A stretch of 64,000 nucleotides of DNA, taken from contig CAVYCE010000002.1 of NCBI GenBank assembly GCA_963766995.1, forward strand, positions 372,001 to 436,000, in the 5' to 3' direction. Origin of the DNA: Bog-473 sp963766995. Its GTDB lineage: Bacteria; Actinomycetota; Acidimicrobiia; Acidimicrobiales; RAAP-2. Positions 52,766 to 60,474 of this stretch are shown one piece after another (position 1 is the first letter of the stretch; each line of letters begins with the position of its first letter). Both the position numbers and the translations under genes were made by a program. Under the pieces are notes generated by a model, which saw only the letters and a list, made by a program, of their open reading frames with translations, was not told where the DNA came from and made no database searches.

Positions 52766-54007
52766 TCAGGAGCCGGTAAAGACGACCGGGAGCGACAAAG
52801 GCGAGCGAAAGGCCATGCCCTCGATATATGGGATGTCGACATTGGGGTCAAGGGTGAAGCGGCCCAGGCGATCGAACAGCGTGTTGATGGCTACCCGCGA
52901 CTCCATCCGGGCTAGGTGCATGCCAAGGCAGACATGCACACCGAAGCCGAAGCCCACATGTTGACGTATCTCCCTGAACATGTTGTAACGATCGGGATCG
53001 GCGTATTTCCTCTCGTCGCGATTGGCCGCACCAAGGAGGAGGGCCACGTCGGCTCCCTCCGCAATGGGAACGCCGGCCAGCACGGTGTCACGCATGGTCC
53101 GACGGAGGATCACCGTTACTGGCGGCTCCCAGCGCAAGGCCTCCTCGAAGGCCTGTGGGTACAACGAGCGGTCGTCGTACAACGCATCAAACTGGGCTCG
53201 ATCGGTCAGCAGGGCCAGGAGAAGATTGCCCGTGGCCCGATACGTCGTCTCGACGCCAGCGGGCAAAAGGAGGCGCAGGAACGAATAGATCTCTTCGTCG
53301 GTGAGCTTCACACCATCGACCTCGACCGCTAACAATTCGCTGATGAGGTCGTCTCCCGGGTGGCGTCGCCGCTCTTTGAGGACGTCGGCAAAGTAATCAC
53401 GAAGTGACGCCGACGCAGCCACGCCGCGCTCCCAGTTGGCCGCAACACTGGTGATCTCAATGGCCCAACGCTGGAAGGACGGGTAATCCTCACGCGGCAA
53501 GCCCAAAATGCGGGCGATGACCTGCACCGGATAGTTGAATGTCACCTCGCGAACCAGGTCGGCCCGTCCTAGTTTTACGAAGCCGTCAATCAGGTCGTTG
53601 ACGATGACCGACACCAGATCGCCCTCCCAGCGCTCGAGCACCTTGGAGCGGAAACTGGATGACACCATGGCGCGGGAGATGCGATGGTCGGGCTCATCCA
53701 TTTGGAGGATGGTGCGGCCCATCACTAGCCCCATGACGCCTTCATAGACAGTGGACGAAAATGTTTCGTTGTCGCGCAGCACTTGGACGGTCTCGTCGAA
53801 ACCGAAGACGGTGACCGGTGGCGGTCGGTTCGGGTCAGCGATGTCCGCACCCTCACCCAGGTCAATAGGCCCCGTGTGGACGGGCGATTCCCGTCGCAAC
53901 TCATGGATACGCGGGAACGGGTCCCTGATGCTCCCCGAAACCACGTCCTTCAATTCGAAGGGGTCGAATGGCACCGCATTGGTGGATTCCGTATCAGCGC
54001 CAGGCAT
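52766..54007 (-). CDS. Cytochrome P450
   Basis: A 413-residue bacterial P450: I-helix LLLPAGVETTYRA (AGVETT 250-255), K-helix EALR (289-292), and heme-binding FGFGVHVCLG with Cys360. Class I enzyme needing a ferredoxin; the [3Fe-4S] ferredoxin 1.2 kb downstream is the natural candidate. ATG 54007 has GGGAGGGG 4 nt upstream. It is the first gene of the catabolic run and divergent from TetR, with the degenerate operator between them. Hydroxylation of a steroid- or fatty-type side chain is inferred from the gene company. Confidence 0.93.
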   Translation of the reverse strand: MPGADTESTNAVPFDPFELKDVVSGSIRDPFPRIHELRRESPVHTGPIDLGEGADIADPNRPPPVTVFGFDETVQVLRDNETFSSTVYEGVMGLVMGRTILQMDEPDHRISRAMVSSSFRSKVLERWEGDLVSVIVNDLIDGFVKLGRADLVREVTFNYPVQVIARILGLPREDYPSFQRWAIEITSVAANWERGVAASASLRDYFADVLKERRRHPGDDLISELLAVEVDGVKLTDEEIYSFLRLLLPAGVETTYRATGNLLLALLTDRAQFDALYDDRSLYPQAFEEALRWEPPVTVILRRTMRDTVLAGVPIAEGADVALLLGAANRDERKYADPDRYNMFREIRQHVGFGFGVHVCLGMHLARMESRVAINTLFDRLGRFTLDPNVDIPYIEGMAFRSPLSLPVVFTGS

Positions 54008-54050
54008 GGGGTCCCCTCCCGAATTTCGGTGTCCGTCGTAGTTCTGAATA

Positions 54051-54064
54051 TGACACCAGCGTCA
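54051..54064. promoter_or_regulatory. Operator palindrome variant (one mismatch), copy 5
   Basis: TGACACCAGCGTCA differs from the consensus TGACAYNNGTGTCA at one position. It lies in the divergent gap between the P450 (54007) and TetR (54136) genes. A weaker site here would suit autoregulation. Confidence 0.55.
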
Positions 54065-54135
54065 TGTATAGCAAACGCCCGTTGGGGCGGGCGAGGTCCA
54101 CCCCCCGTTCGACGGGAGACGATAAAAGACCGAGA

Positions 54136-54756
54136 ATGGTGCGCATGGGAACCGAGGAAACGGCAGAGCCGGTGTCGACGCGGCATCGAATATTGCAGAT
54201 TGCCTTGACCTTGATGTCGCAACGTGGCGTCGATGCAACCAGCATGAGAGACCTGGCTTCGGCCGCGGGGCTGAACGTGGCGTCGCTCTACCACTACTTC
54301 CCTTCCAAACGCGATCTCCTGGAGGCCGTGCTCGGTGAGCGCGGGTACCTGCCGGTTCAAGCCTCAGGGACTGGGCGCCTGGAGCATGCCGAACCCACTG
54401 ACGAGTCAAAGCTGGGCGACATGCTGGCCGAGATCCTCCGGGCGATGTTCCAAGTCGAGGAATTTGTCCGCCTCATGGTGGGCGAGGCCATTCGCTCCGA
54501 AGAGACGGCTCGGGCCGTTGGTAATGACCTTTTCAAGCCCTTCCATGCCTCAATCGAAGAGTGGATCAGGACAAATCGACCCGATCTCGATCAGCGTTCG
54601 GGAGCGCCTCAGGTCGCCCGCTTGCTGAGCGCCATGGTGGTCGGCATCTTCGTGGAGTACGAGGCAGGCGTCTTAGAGGATGCGGAGGATGACTTGCCGA
54701 CCATCCTCGACAAGCGGGCGTACGAAACGGCGCAGATCCTCAGTTCAGGCCTCTGA
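54136..54756 (+). CDS. TetR-family transcriptional regulator
   Basis: A 206-residue TetR protein. N-terminal HTH: TSMRDLASAAGLNVASLYHYFPSKRD (residues ~35-60, shown in two parts), preceded by RILQIALTLMSQRG. The C-terminal domain (ILRAMFQVEEFVRLMVGEA) is the ligand pocket. ATG 54136 or 54145. It is divergent from the P450 operon, with a TGACAC...GCGTCA site between them, and is the best candidate regulator of the palindrome-bearing genes. Its stop overlaps the convergent ligase by 12 nt. Confidence 0.9.
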   Translation: MVRMGTEETAEPVSTRHRILQIALTLMSQRGVDATSMRDLASAAGLNVASLYHYFPSKRDLLEAVLGERGYLPVQASGTGRLEHAEPTDESKLGDMLAEILRAMFQVEEFVRLMVGEAIRSEETARAVGNDLFKPFHASIEEWIRTNRPDLDQRSGAPQVARLLSAMVVGIFVEYEAGVLEDAEDDLPTILDKRAYETAQILSSGL

Positions 54757-56268
54757 TCCTGTAGCGGCGGCGCGAAGCAGCCGCTTGAGCACCTTTCCGT
54801 TCGGGTCTCGCGGCAGTTCATCGGTGAACTCCCATATATGCGGCACTTTGTAGTCAGCCAGCCGCGAGCGCACGTGGTTGCCCAACTCCTCGGAAGAGAG
54901 AGGCGAGCGAGTCTCCACGACTGCTTTGAGGTGCTCCCCGTCCCGCTCATCAGGAATGCCGAAAACAGCACAATCAATGACTTGGGGGTGATCGAACAAC
55001 ACCTCTTCAATTTCTCGCGGCGCGATATTCACCCCACCCCACAGCACCATGTCCGACACCCGGTCGGTGATGGTGAGGTATCCGTCCTCACTCAGGTGAC
55101 CGATGTCACCCACGGTGAACGCGCCGTCCCTCCACGCCCGCTCAGTGGCAGCAGAATCGTTGCGGTAATTGAACCGCAGGGAGGAAGGGGGACGGATGTA
55201 GATGATGCCGTCCTCACCCGGCGACGTTGCCACCCCGTCGTCATTCAGGATCCTGACTTCGACGCCTGGCCATGGCCGACCGACCGAACCCGGATGAGCC
55301 AGCCATTCCTGCGGGCTGATCCGAGTGGCGCCGCCTTCGCTGGCACCATAGAGCTCATGCAGTTCGGTGGCCGGGAATGCCTCCATCATTTTGCGTTTGA
55401 CGGAGATGGGGCAAGGCGAGCCGCCGTGGACAACCAGCGAAAAGGTGTTGACGTCGTAGGTGGCTCGCTCACTCTCCGTCATCTCAAGGATCCGAATGAA
55501 ATGGGCTGGCACCATAAACGAGCGAGTGCCGCCATGGGTGTCGATAGCGCCGAGGAAGCGAGCCGCATCGAAGCGGGCAGGCAGCACAGTGGTGGCGCCT
55601 ACGTAGAGCGCAGTTAGTCCCCACCCAGCGTGGGAGGCGTGGTAACAGGGACCGGACATGACGTAGACGTCTTCGGACGTCCAGCCCCAAAGCTGCGCCT
55701 GTCCCCCGAAGCTGGCGTGGCGAATGTCGGGGTCGCGCATACCGGCGTGCACCACACCCTTCGGGCGTGCGGTGGTCCCCGATGTGTAGAAGACCAACTC
55801 AGGACCGGCACCGCTGTCGAGAGCGGGATCCGGTGTGGCGCCGGCGATGAGACGTTCGTACGCGTCCGCGCTTCCTTCCGGCGCTCCGATCAGGACGAGT
55901 CCCCGATTCTCACCAAGTTCGGGAAGCTCATCGGCCAGGTCATGGTGAGCCACCACCACTCCGACTCCGGCGTCCTCGAAGAGGTAGGCCAACTCACTGG
56001 CCTTCAGGTGCCAATTCAGTGGGAGAAACGGCGCCCCAGCCATGGCGGCGGCCGTGGCTACCTCGAAGGGCTCAAGCCCGTTGCGGATCACGCTGGCCAC
56101 CGGGCAATCTGGTCCGGCACCCCGAGCCAACAGGACGCCGGCAAGCCGTCGGGCTCGATCGTCAAGTTCCCTGTAGGTACGAGACACCACACCGCCCTCA
56201 CTGTCAGGTGCAATCAACGCCACCTGGTCAGGTCGCTCGCCTGCCTGTTCCGTCACACCTCTGGCCAT
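54745..56268 (-). CDS. Acyl-CoA ligase (AMP-binding)
   Basis: A 507-residue ANL enzyme: YTSGTTARPKGVVHAGM (P-loop), HELYGASEGGATRIS (adenine loop), DRVSDMVLWGGVNIAPREIE (hinge) and DPNGKVLKRLLRAA with the catalytic Lys. It is annotated by the family as a long-chain or steroid-type CoA ligase; the substrate cannot be fixed from sequence. It converges on TetR and does not share its promoter. Confidence 0.9.
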   Translation of the reverse strand: MARGVTEQAGERPDQVALIAPDSEGGVVSRTYRELDDRARRLAGVLLARGAGPDCPVASVIRNGLEPFEVATAAAMAGAPFLPLNWHLKASELAYLFEDAGVGVVVAHHDLADELPELGENRGLVLIGAPEGSADAYERLIAGATPDPALDSGAGPELVFYTSGTTARPKGVVHAGMRDPDIRHASFGGQAQLWGWTSEDVYVMSGPCYHASHAGWGLTALYVGATTVLPARFDAARFLGAIDTHGGTRSFMVPAHFIRILEMTESERATYDVNTFSLVVHGGSPCPISVKRKMMEAFPATELHELYGASEGGATRISPQEWLAHPGSVGRPWPGVEVRILNDDGVATSPGEDGIIYIRPPSSLRFNYRNDSAATERAWRDGAFTVGDIGHLSEDGYLTITDRVSDMVLWGGVNIAPREIEEVLFDHPQVIDCAVFGIPDERDGEHLKAVVETRSPLSSEELGNHVRSRLADYKVPHIWEFTDELPRDPNGKVLKRLLRAAATGSEA

Positions 56269-56335
56269 GGCGCGGCAAGGTAGCCGGCGCTGGTCCTAGT
56301 TGCCACCGGCGGTGATTGGCGCCCACACTGGCGTG

Positions 56336-56827
56336 ATGCCCAAACCGTCAACCGAGCCGACCGCGGTCGCTGAAGCTGCATTCGAAGTACCAGCCCAAGC
56401 CGTGTGGGAATTTCGGGCCGACTTCGCCAACCTCCCGGACTACAACCCGGACGTGAGCGCCGTGGAGCGGACACACGACGGCAACACGACCGCTCTTGGC
56501 GTCGGTGCTCGCTATGGCTTCCAGCTGGCCGACGCGCGCCGGCCGGGCGCCAGCCATCCCGTCGAATTGTGGATCGAAGCCGTTGAGGAGCCCACCTTGG
56601 TGGCGGCCGGCATGAAGGGAGGGAACGAGGCCTATGAGGAATTCGTTGTGGTGCCCACCAGCACCGGATGTCGAGCCACGTTGACCCTGTGGGTTTCGCT
56701 GCCCGACAACCTGCCCCCTGATGCCCGCAGCAAAGCGACCGAAGCGGGTCGCAACCAAATACAGAAGGAACTCGATGTGATGAAGATTGTGCTGGAAGGG
56801 ACCGCTGATCGCCCATCGGTGCCGTGA
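56336..56827 (+). CDS. SRPBCC-fold protein
   Basis: A 163-residue START/polyketide-cyclase-like ligand-binding protein: AEAAFEVPAQAVWEFRADFA, LPDYNPDVSAVERTHDG and TGCRATLTLWVSLPDNLPPD. ATG 56336 used; an in-frame start at 56300 is less likely. It is monocistronic in context (divergent from the ligase on the left, 285 nt before the next gene). Function unknown beyond binding a hydrophobic ligand. The 285-nt gap after it holds no clear feature. Confidence 0.8.
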   Translation: MPKPSTEPTAVAEAAFEVPAQAVWEFRADFANLPDYNPDVSAVERTHDGNTTALGVGARYGFQLADARRPGASHPVELWIEAVEEPTLVAAGMKGGNEAYEEFVVVPTSTGCRATLTLWVSLPDNLPPDARSKATEAGRNQIQKELDVMKIVLEGTADRPSVP

Positions 56828-57112
56828 CACGAATGTCGGGGCACGAGTTCCCTATTGGGCGAGCTCGAATCTGCACTGCGAGGCATCGAGCCGTCGCCAG
56901 AATCGTCGCTCGAATCAGTTTTAAGGCGACGCTGGTCCTCGACCCGGACTGAGGCGAAACACGTCAAAACCGAGTAGAGCCTCTGAATGACCTGAGTTTC
57001 ATCTGACAATTTCTTGTCGCAGGCGTGGATTCATACATTCCTCACAAAACTATGGGCCAGTACCCTGCCGTTTCACAGGCCTGGCCCAGTGCCATTGGTA
57101 ATGGTTGTCTCA

Positions 57113-57748
57113 ATGCCAGACCGAGACTCACGTCAACTGAATGTGTGGCTCGTCCGTCATGGAGAGAGCACGTGGAATGCCAGCGGGCGTGTGCAAGGTC
57201 AAGATGACAGCGCCACTTTGACCAAGACAGGTCAACGGCAGGCGCGAAAGATGGCCGCAGCGTTGGGCACCCTACCGATCGGCGCCATTTATTCCAGCGA
57301 CCTCCGCCGGGCGGAAGAGACAGCCCTGCGTCTGGCCGATGTGCTCTCCGTTCCCGTTCAACTCGATGCTCGCCTCCGAGAGCGTTCCTTCGGCGCGTGC
57401 GAAGGCTCACCCCTCGCTGCTCTCACCCCGGAACTGAGCGGCATTGCCAATGGCTCCATCGTCGATACCAGCGCCCGGCCCCTCGGCGGTGAGTCCATCG
57501 ACGAAGTGTCACGGCGGACGGCATCGTTCATGTCCGACATCCGAGGTGCTGCATTCGATTCGGACATCGCCGTCATTGCCCACGGCGGCAGTATCCGGAT
57601 GCTTGTGGCGCACTACAGGTCCGTCCCGCTGGTCGGTCTCCCTTGGGATGCCGTTGGTAACTGCGCCGTCTTCCGCCTTGACCTCGCCCGTACCGGGTCT
57701 GACCCATGCAGCGAATATCCCCCAATCGAATGTGAGGTGAACGCATGA
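57113..57748 (+). CDS. Histidine phosphatase (phosphoglycerate-mutase-like)
   Basis: A 211-residue branch of the histidine phosphatase superfamily: LNVWLVRHGESTW with catalytic His, SSDLRRAEETALRLAD, LRERSFGACEGS and the second active-site His in AVIAHGGSIRML. It dephosphorylates a small phosphorylated metabolite. It overlaps the ComA-like gene by 4 nt (ATGA), so phosphosulfolactate is an attractive substrate; in the classical coenzyme M route an unrelated enzyme (ComB) does that step. ATG 57113 or 57101. Family membership is certain, substrate inferred. Confidence 0.88.
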   Translation: MPDRDSRQLNVWLVRHGESTWNASGRVQGQDDSATLTKTGQRQARKMAAALGTLPIGAIYSSDLRRAEETALRLADVLSVPVQLDARLRERSFGACEGSPLAALTPELSGIANGSIVDTSARPLGGESIDEVSRRTASFMSDIRGAAFDSDIAVIAHGGSIRMLVAHYRSVPLVGLPWDAVGNCAVFRLDLARTGSDPCSEYPPIECEVNA

Positions 57749-58518
57749 ACCCTTCCGTCTTGCAGCTCCCTGACCGGGCTCATAAGCCCCGATCGATCGG
57801 GATCACGATGATGGTCGACGGCGGGCTGCCTACCAATTACTTCGCTGACGTGGTGCGCTCGAGTGCCGAGTACCTCGATTTCGTGAAGTTCGGATGGGGT
57901 ACGGCTCTCGTCACGAGCCAGATCGACTGCAAAATTGAGGTCCTCCGGGAGCTGGGCATCGATTTCTATTTCGGTGGCACCCTCTTCGAAAAGTTCGTGC
58001 TGCAGCACCGCTTGGATGACTTCAAGGAGCTCTGTCGCCACTACGGCTGCACCCATGTCGAAGTTTCGAACGGCACCATCGACCTCACCAACACGGAGAA
58101 AGCCGGCTACATACGGAAGCTGGCCGATGAATTCACTGTCATTTCCGAGGTCGGATTCAAGGACTCGGGTCGCTCCGAGAACATGCCGCCCAGCAACTGG
58201 ATCGAGTGCATCTCCGAAGACTGGGATTCCGGCGCTTCGTTGATCACGCTGGAATCAAGGGAAAGCGGCAAGTCAGGTATCTGTCGGCCCGATGGTCAGC
58301 TTCGGTATGGGCTGATCGAAGAACTCCTCGGTGGTGCGGTGTGCGCCGACACCCTCATGTTTGAAGCACCCACTACAGAACTGCAAGCCTTCTTCGTCAA
58401 GCGAATCGGCTCCGACGTCAACTTGGGCAACGTGGCCGCTACGGGTCTCATCGGACTCGAGACGCTTCGCCTGGGTCTGAGGGCCGACACCCTGACAACG
58501 TTCGAGCAGGCCAGCTGA
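57745..58518 (+). CDS. Phosphosulfolactate synthase homologue (ComA family)
   Basis: A 257-residue TIM-barrel protein matching the ComA family. DFVKFGWGT (45-53), FYFGGTLFE (74-82), VEVSNGTIDL (105-114), SEVGFKD (134-140), FEAP (206-209) and NLGNV (226-230) are the conserved landmarks. ComA condenses phosphoenolpyruvate with sulfite to give (R)-2-phospho-3-sulfolactate, the first step of methanogen coenzyme M synthesis. The family also contains plant HSA32 proteins without proven synthase activity, so the reaction is not certain here. Operon order (phosphatase before, VOC and ligase after) points to a sulfonate pathway. Confidence 0.88.
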   Translation: MNPSVLQLPDRAHKPRSIGITMMVDGGLPTNYFADVVRSSAEYLDFVKFGWGTALVTSQIDCKIEVLRELGIDFYFGGTLFEKFVLQHRLDDFKELCRHYGCTHVEVSNGTIDLTNTEKAGYIRKLADEFTVISEVGFKDSGRSENMPPSNWIECISEDWDSGASLITLESRESGKSGICRPDGQLRYGLIEELLGGAVCADTLMFEAPTTELQAFFVKRIGSDVNLGNVAATGLIGLETLRLGLRADTLTTFEQAS

Positions 58519-58526
58519 AGCTCGCA

Positions 58527-58925
58527 ATGCGATCTGGCATCTTTCACCTGGCTATTCCGGCCTATGACCTTGACGAGATGGAGCGCTTCTACGCGGGCGT
58601 GCTTTCCTGCAAGGTGGCCCGGCGCTACGACGATCGCATCACCCTCGACTTCTTCGGTGACCAGGTGGTGTGCCACTTGACGGAACGGCCCGTCGCTTCA
58701 GGACATCTGGAGTTGTACCCACGCCACTTCGGCGTGACCTTCCGTGACAGTACGGAATTCGATTCACTGCACCAGCATTGCGTCGAGTCGAACGCACCGA
58801 TGTTCAAGGATCTTTTCGAGCGATTCTCCGGCAAGCCCGAAGTGCACCGCTCATTCGTCTTGGCCGACCCTTCGGACAATCTCATTGAGTTCAAGCACTA
58901 CAGCGATCCCGGAATGATGTACTGA
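58527..58925 (+). CDS. VOC-superfamily metalloprotein (glyoxalase/dioxygenase-like)
   Basis: A 132-residue two-module VOC protein. GIFHLAIPAYDLDEMERFY, metal-ligand candidates His7, His67 (YPRHFGVTF) and Glu121 (NLIEFKHY). The fold includes glyoxalase, dioxygenase and isomerase enzymes. It starts 8 nt after ComA and ends 1 nt before the ligase, so it is in the same transcript. Most likely it modifies a cluster intermediate; the reaction is unknown. Confidence 0.88.
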   Translation: MRSGIFHLAIPAYDLDEMERFYAGVLSCKVARRYDDRITLDFFGDQVVCHLTERPVASGHLELYPRHFGVTFRDSTEFDSLHQHCVESNAPMFKDLFERFSGKPEVHRSFVLADPSDNLIEFKHYSDPGMMY

Positions 58926-58926
58926 C

Positions 58927-60474
58927 ATGACGCTCACCGTCGCTCCACCTACACCGGGAGGGAGCAGCAATTCCACGCCGGGATTGGCCGCCCTCATTAC
59001 TGAACGCGCGCTGGCCATGACCCACAGCCCGTACCTCGAGGATGCCGCCGGTCACCGTTCATTGACCTTCGGAGAGCTCAGCGGCGCCGTTGGGGCCTGG
59101 CTCGATCTGCTTGAACACGAGGACGTGGCTCCGAGTTCGATTGTGGCTCTCTCCATCGCTGATCCCATCTCCTTTGCCACCGCCTACCTGGCCACGATTG
59201 CCGGTGGGTATTGGGTGGCTCCCCTCGATCCCGCCGCACTGTCGCTCAAGCCAGAGACCACGCTGGCCGCAGCCGCCGATCTCGGTGCACAGCTCGTCAT
59301 CGGCGATCTGCCCGTTGGCTGTGCCTCCCGCATCCGGTGCCTGCCTGTTCCAACGGTCCCATGGCGCCCGACGCAGCTCCACCACTCCGAGCTCCGGCTG
59401 ACCACCGACGGCGGTGCGGTCCTCTCGTCATCGGGCACGACGGGCACGCCCAAGGTCATCAATCTCGATCAGTCACAACTCCTTTCCACTGCACACAACG
59501 TGGCTGCCCACCACGAACTTTCGCCGGAAGATCGTGGCTTCAACGCGTTGCCCCTGTTTCACATCAACGCCGAGGTGGTCGGACTCCTGGCCAGCCTCAT
59601 CGCCGGCTCCACTCTCGTGCTCGACGACCGCTTCCATCGGACCGGATTCTGGGCGATGGCCTCCAGCCGCCGGATTACTTGGATCAACGCGGTGCCCGCC
59701 ATCGTCACCTTGCTGGCCGATGTGCGGGAAGACGAAACCATCCCATCGGGGATCCGCTTCATTCGGTCCGCCTCGGCTCCCCTGCCCGCCCACACCATGA
59801 CCGCTTTCGAAGCCACGACCGGTATCCCAGTCGTAGAGACGTACGGCATGACCGAGGCGGCCAGCCAAATCACGGCCAACCCACTGCATGGGGCGCGCAA
59901 ACCCGGATCGGTGGGCCTGCCGGTGGGCATTGAGCTCCGCGTCTCGACTGCCGACAATCTCGATCCTGACGAACATCTCGCTCCCATGGGCGAAGTCGAA
60001 ATCAGAGGCCCTTCGGTCATCACTCGCTATGGCGGATCGCAACCAGCGCCCGGACCCGGCCCCGATGGCTGGCTCAAGACCGGCGACCTCGGCTATCTCG
60101 ATGAGGAGGGCTACGTCTTTCTGGTGGGGCGCGTCGACGACGTAATTAACCGAAGTGGCGAGAAGATCTTCCACCGCGAAATCGAAGAGGTCCTTCTCAA
60201 GGATGCGTCGGTAGAGGTTGCGGCAGTTGTGGCATCAGACGATGTCGTGCTCGGCCAAGTGCCGGTGGCCTACGTCGTGCTGAAGCCGGGCCAGTCTGCC
60301 GAGGGCACGCTGGCCCGACTGGCGCAGGCACTGTCCTCCGAATTGGTCAGGAGTCGCTTACCCGGGGAGCTTCGATTGGTCGAAGAGTTGCCTTGCACCC
60401 CCACGGGCAAAGTGCGACGCAAGGCGTTGCGGCTCGATGCTCCGCCCATCCTGCATCGGATGACTTGCAGGTGA
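58927..60474 (+). CDS. AMP-dependent CoA ligase (oxalate/acetyl-type ANL)
   Basis: A 515-residue ANL enzyme: LSSSGTTGTPKVINL (about 165-178), VVETYGMTEAASQI, GYLDEEGYVFLVGRVDDVIN and PTGKVRRKALRL with catalytic Lys near 492. It resembles ligases that activate small carboxylic acids. In the cluster it could adenylate a sulfolactate-like acid for thioester formation or for transfer by the membrane acyltransferase. The stop overlaps the acyltransferase start (GTGA). Confidence 0.9.
   Translation: MTLTVAPPTPGGSSNSTPGLAALITERALAMTHSPYLEDAAGHRSLTFGELSGAVGAWLDLLEHEDVAPSSIVALSIADPISFATAYLATIAGGYWVAPLDPAALSLKPETTLAAAADLGAQLVIGDLPVGCASRIRCLPVPTVPWRPTQLHHSELRLTTDGGAVLSSSGTTGTPKVINLDQSQLLSTAHNVAAHHELSPEDRGFNALPLFHINAEVVGLLASLIAGSTLVLDDRFHRTGFWAMASSRRITWINAVPAIVTLLADVREDETIPSGIRFIRSASAPLPAHTMTAFEATTGIPVVETYGMTEAASQITANPLHGARKPGSVGLPVGIELRVSTADNLDPDEHLAPMGEVEIRGPSVITRYGGSQPAPGPGPDGWLKTGDLGYLDEEGYVFLVGRVDDVINRSGEKIFHREIEEVLLKDASVEVAAVVASDDVVLGQVPVAYVVLKPGQSAEGTLARLAQALSSELVRSRLPGELRLVEELPCTPTGKVRRKALRLDAPPILHRMTCR

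Noticed and set aside
56825..56838. TGACACGAATGTCG after the SRPBCC gene
   Set aside because: Two mismatches to the consensus in the second arm; overlaps a stop codon, not a promoter. Treated as chance.
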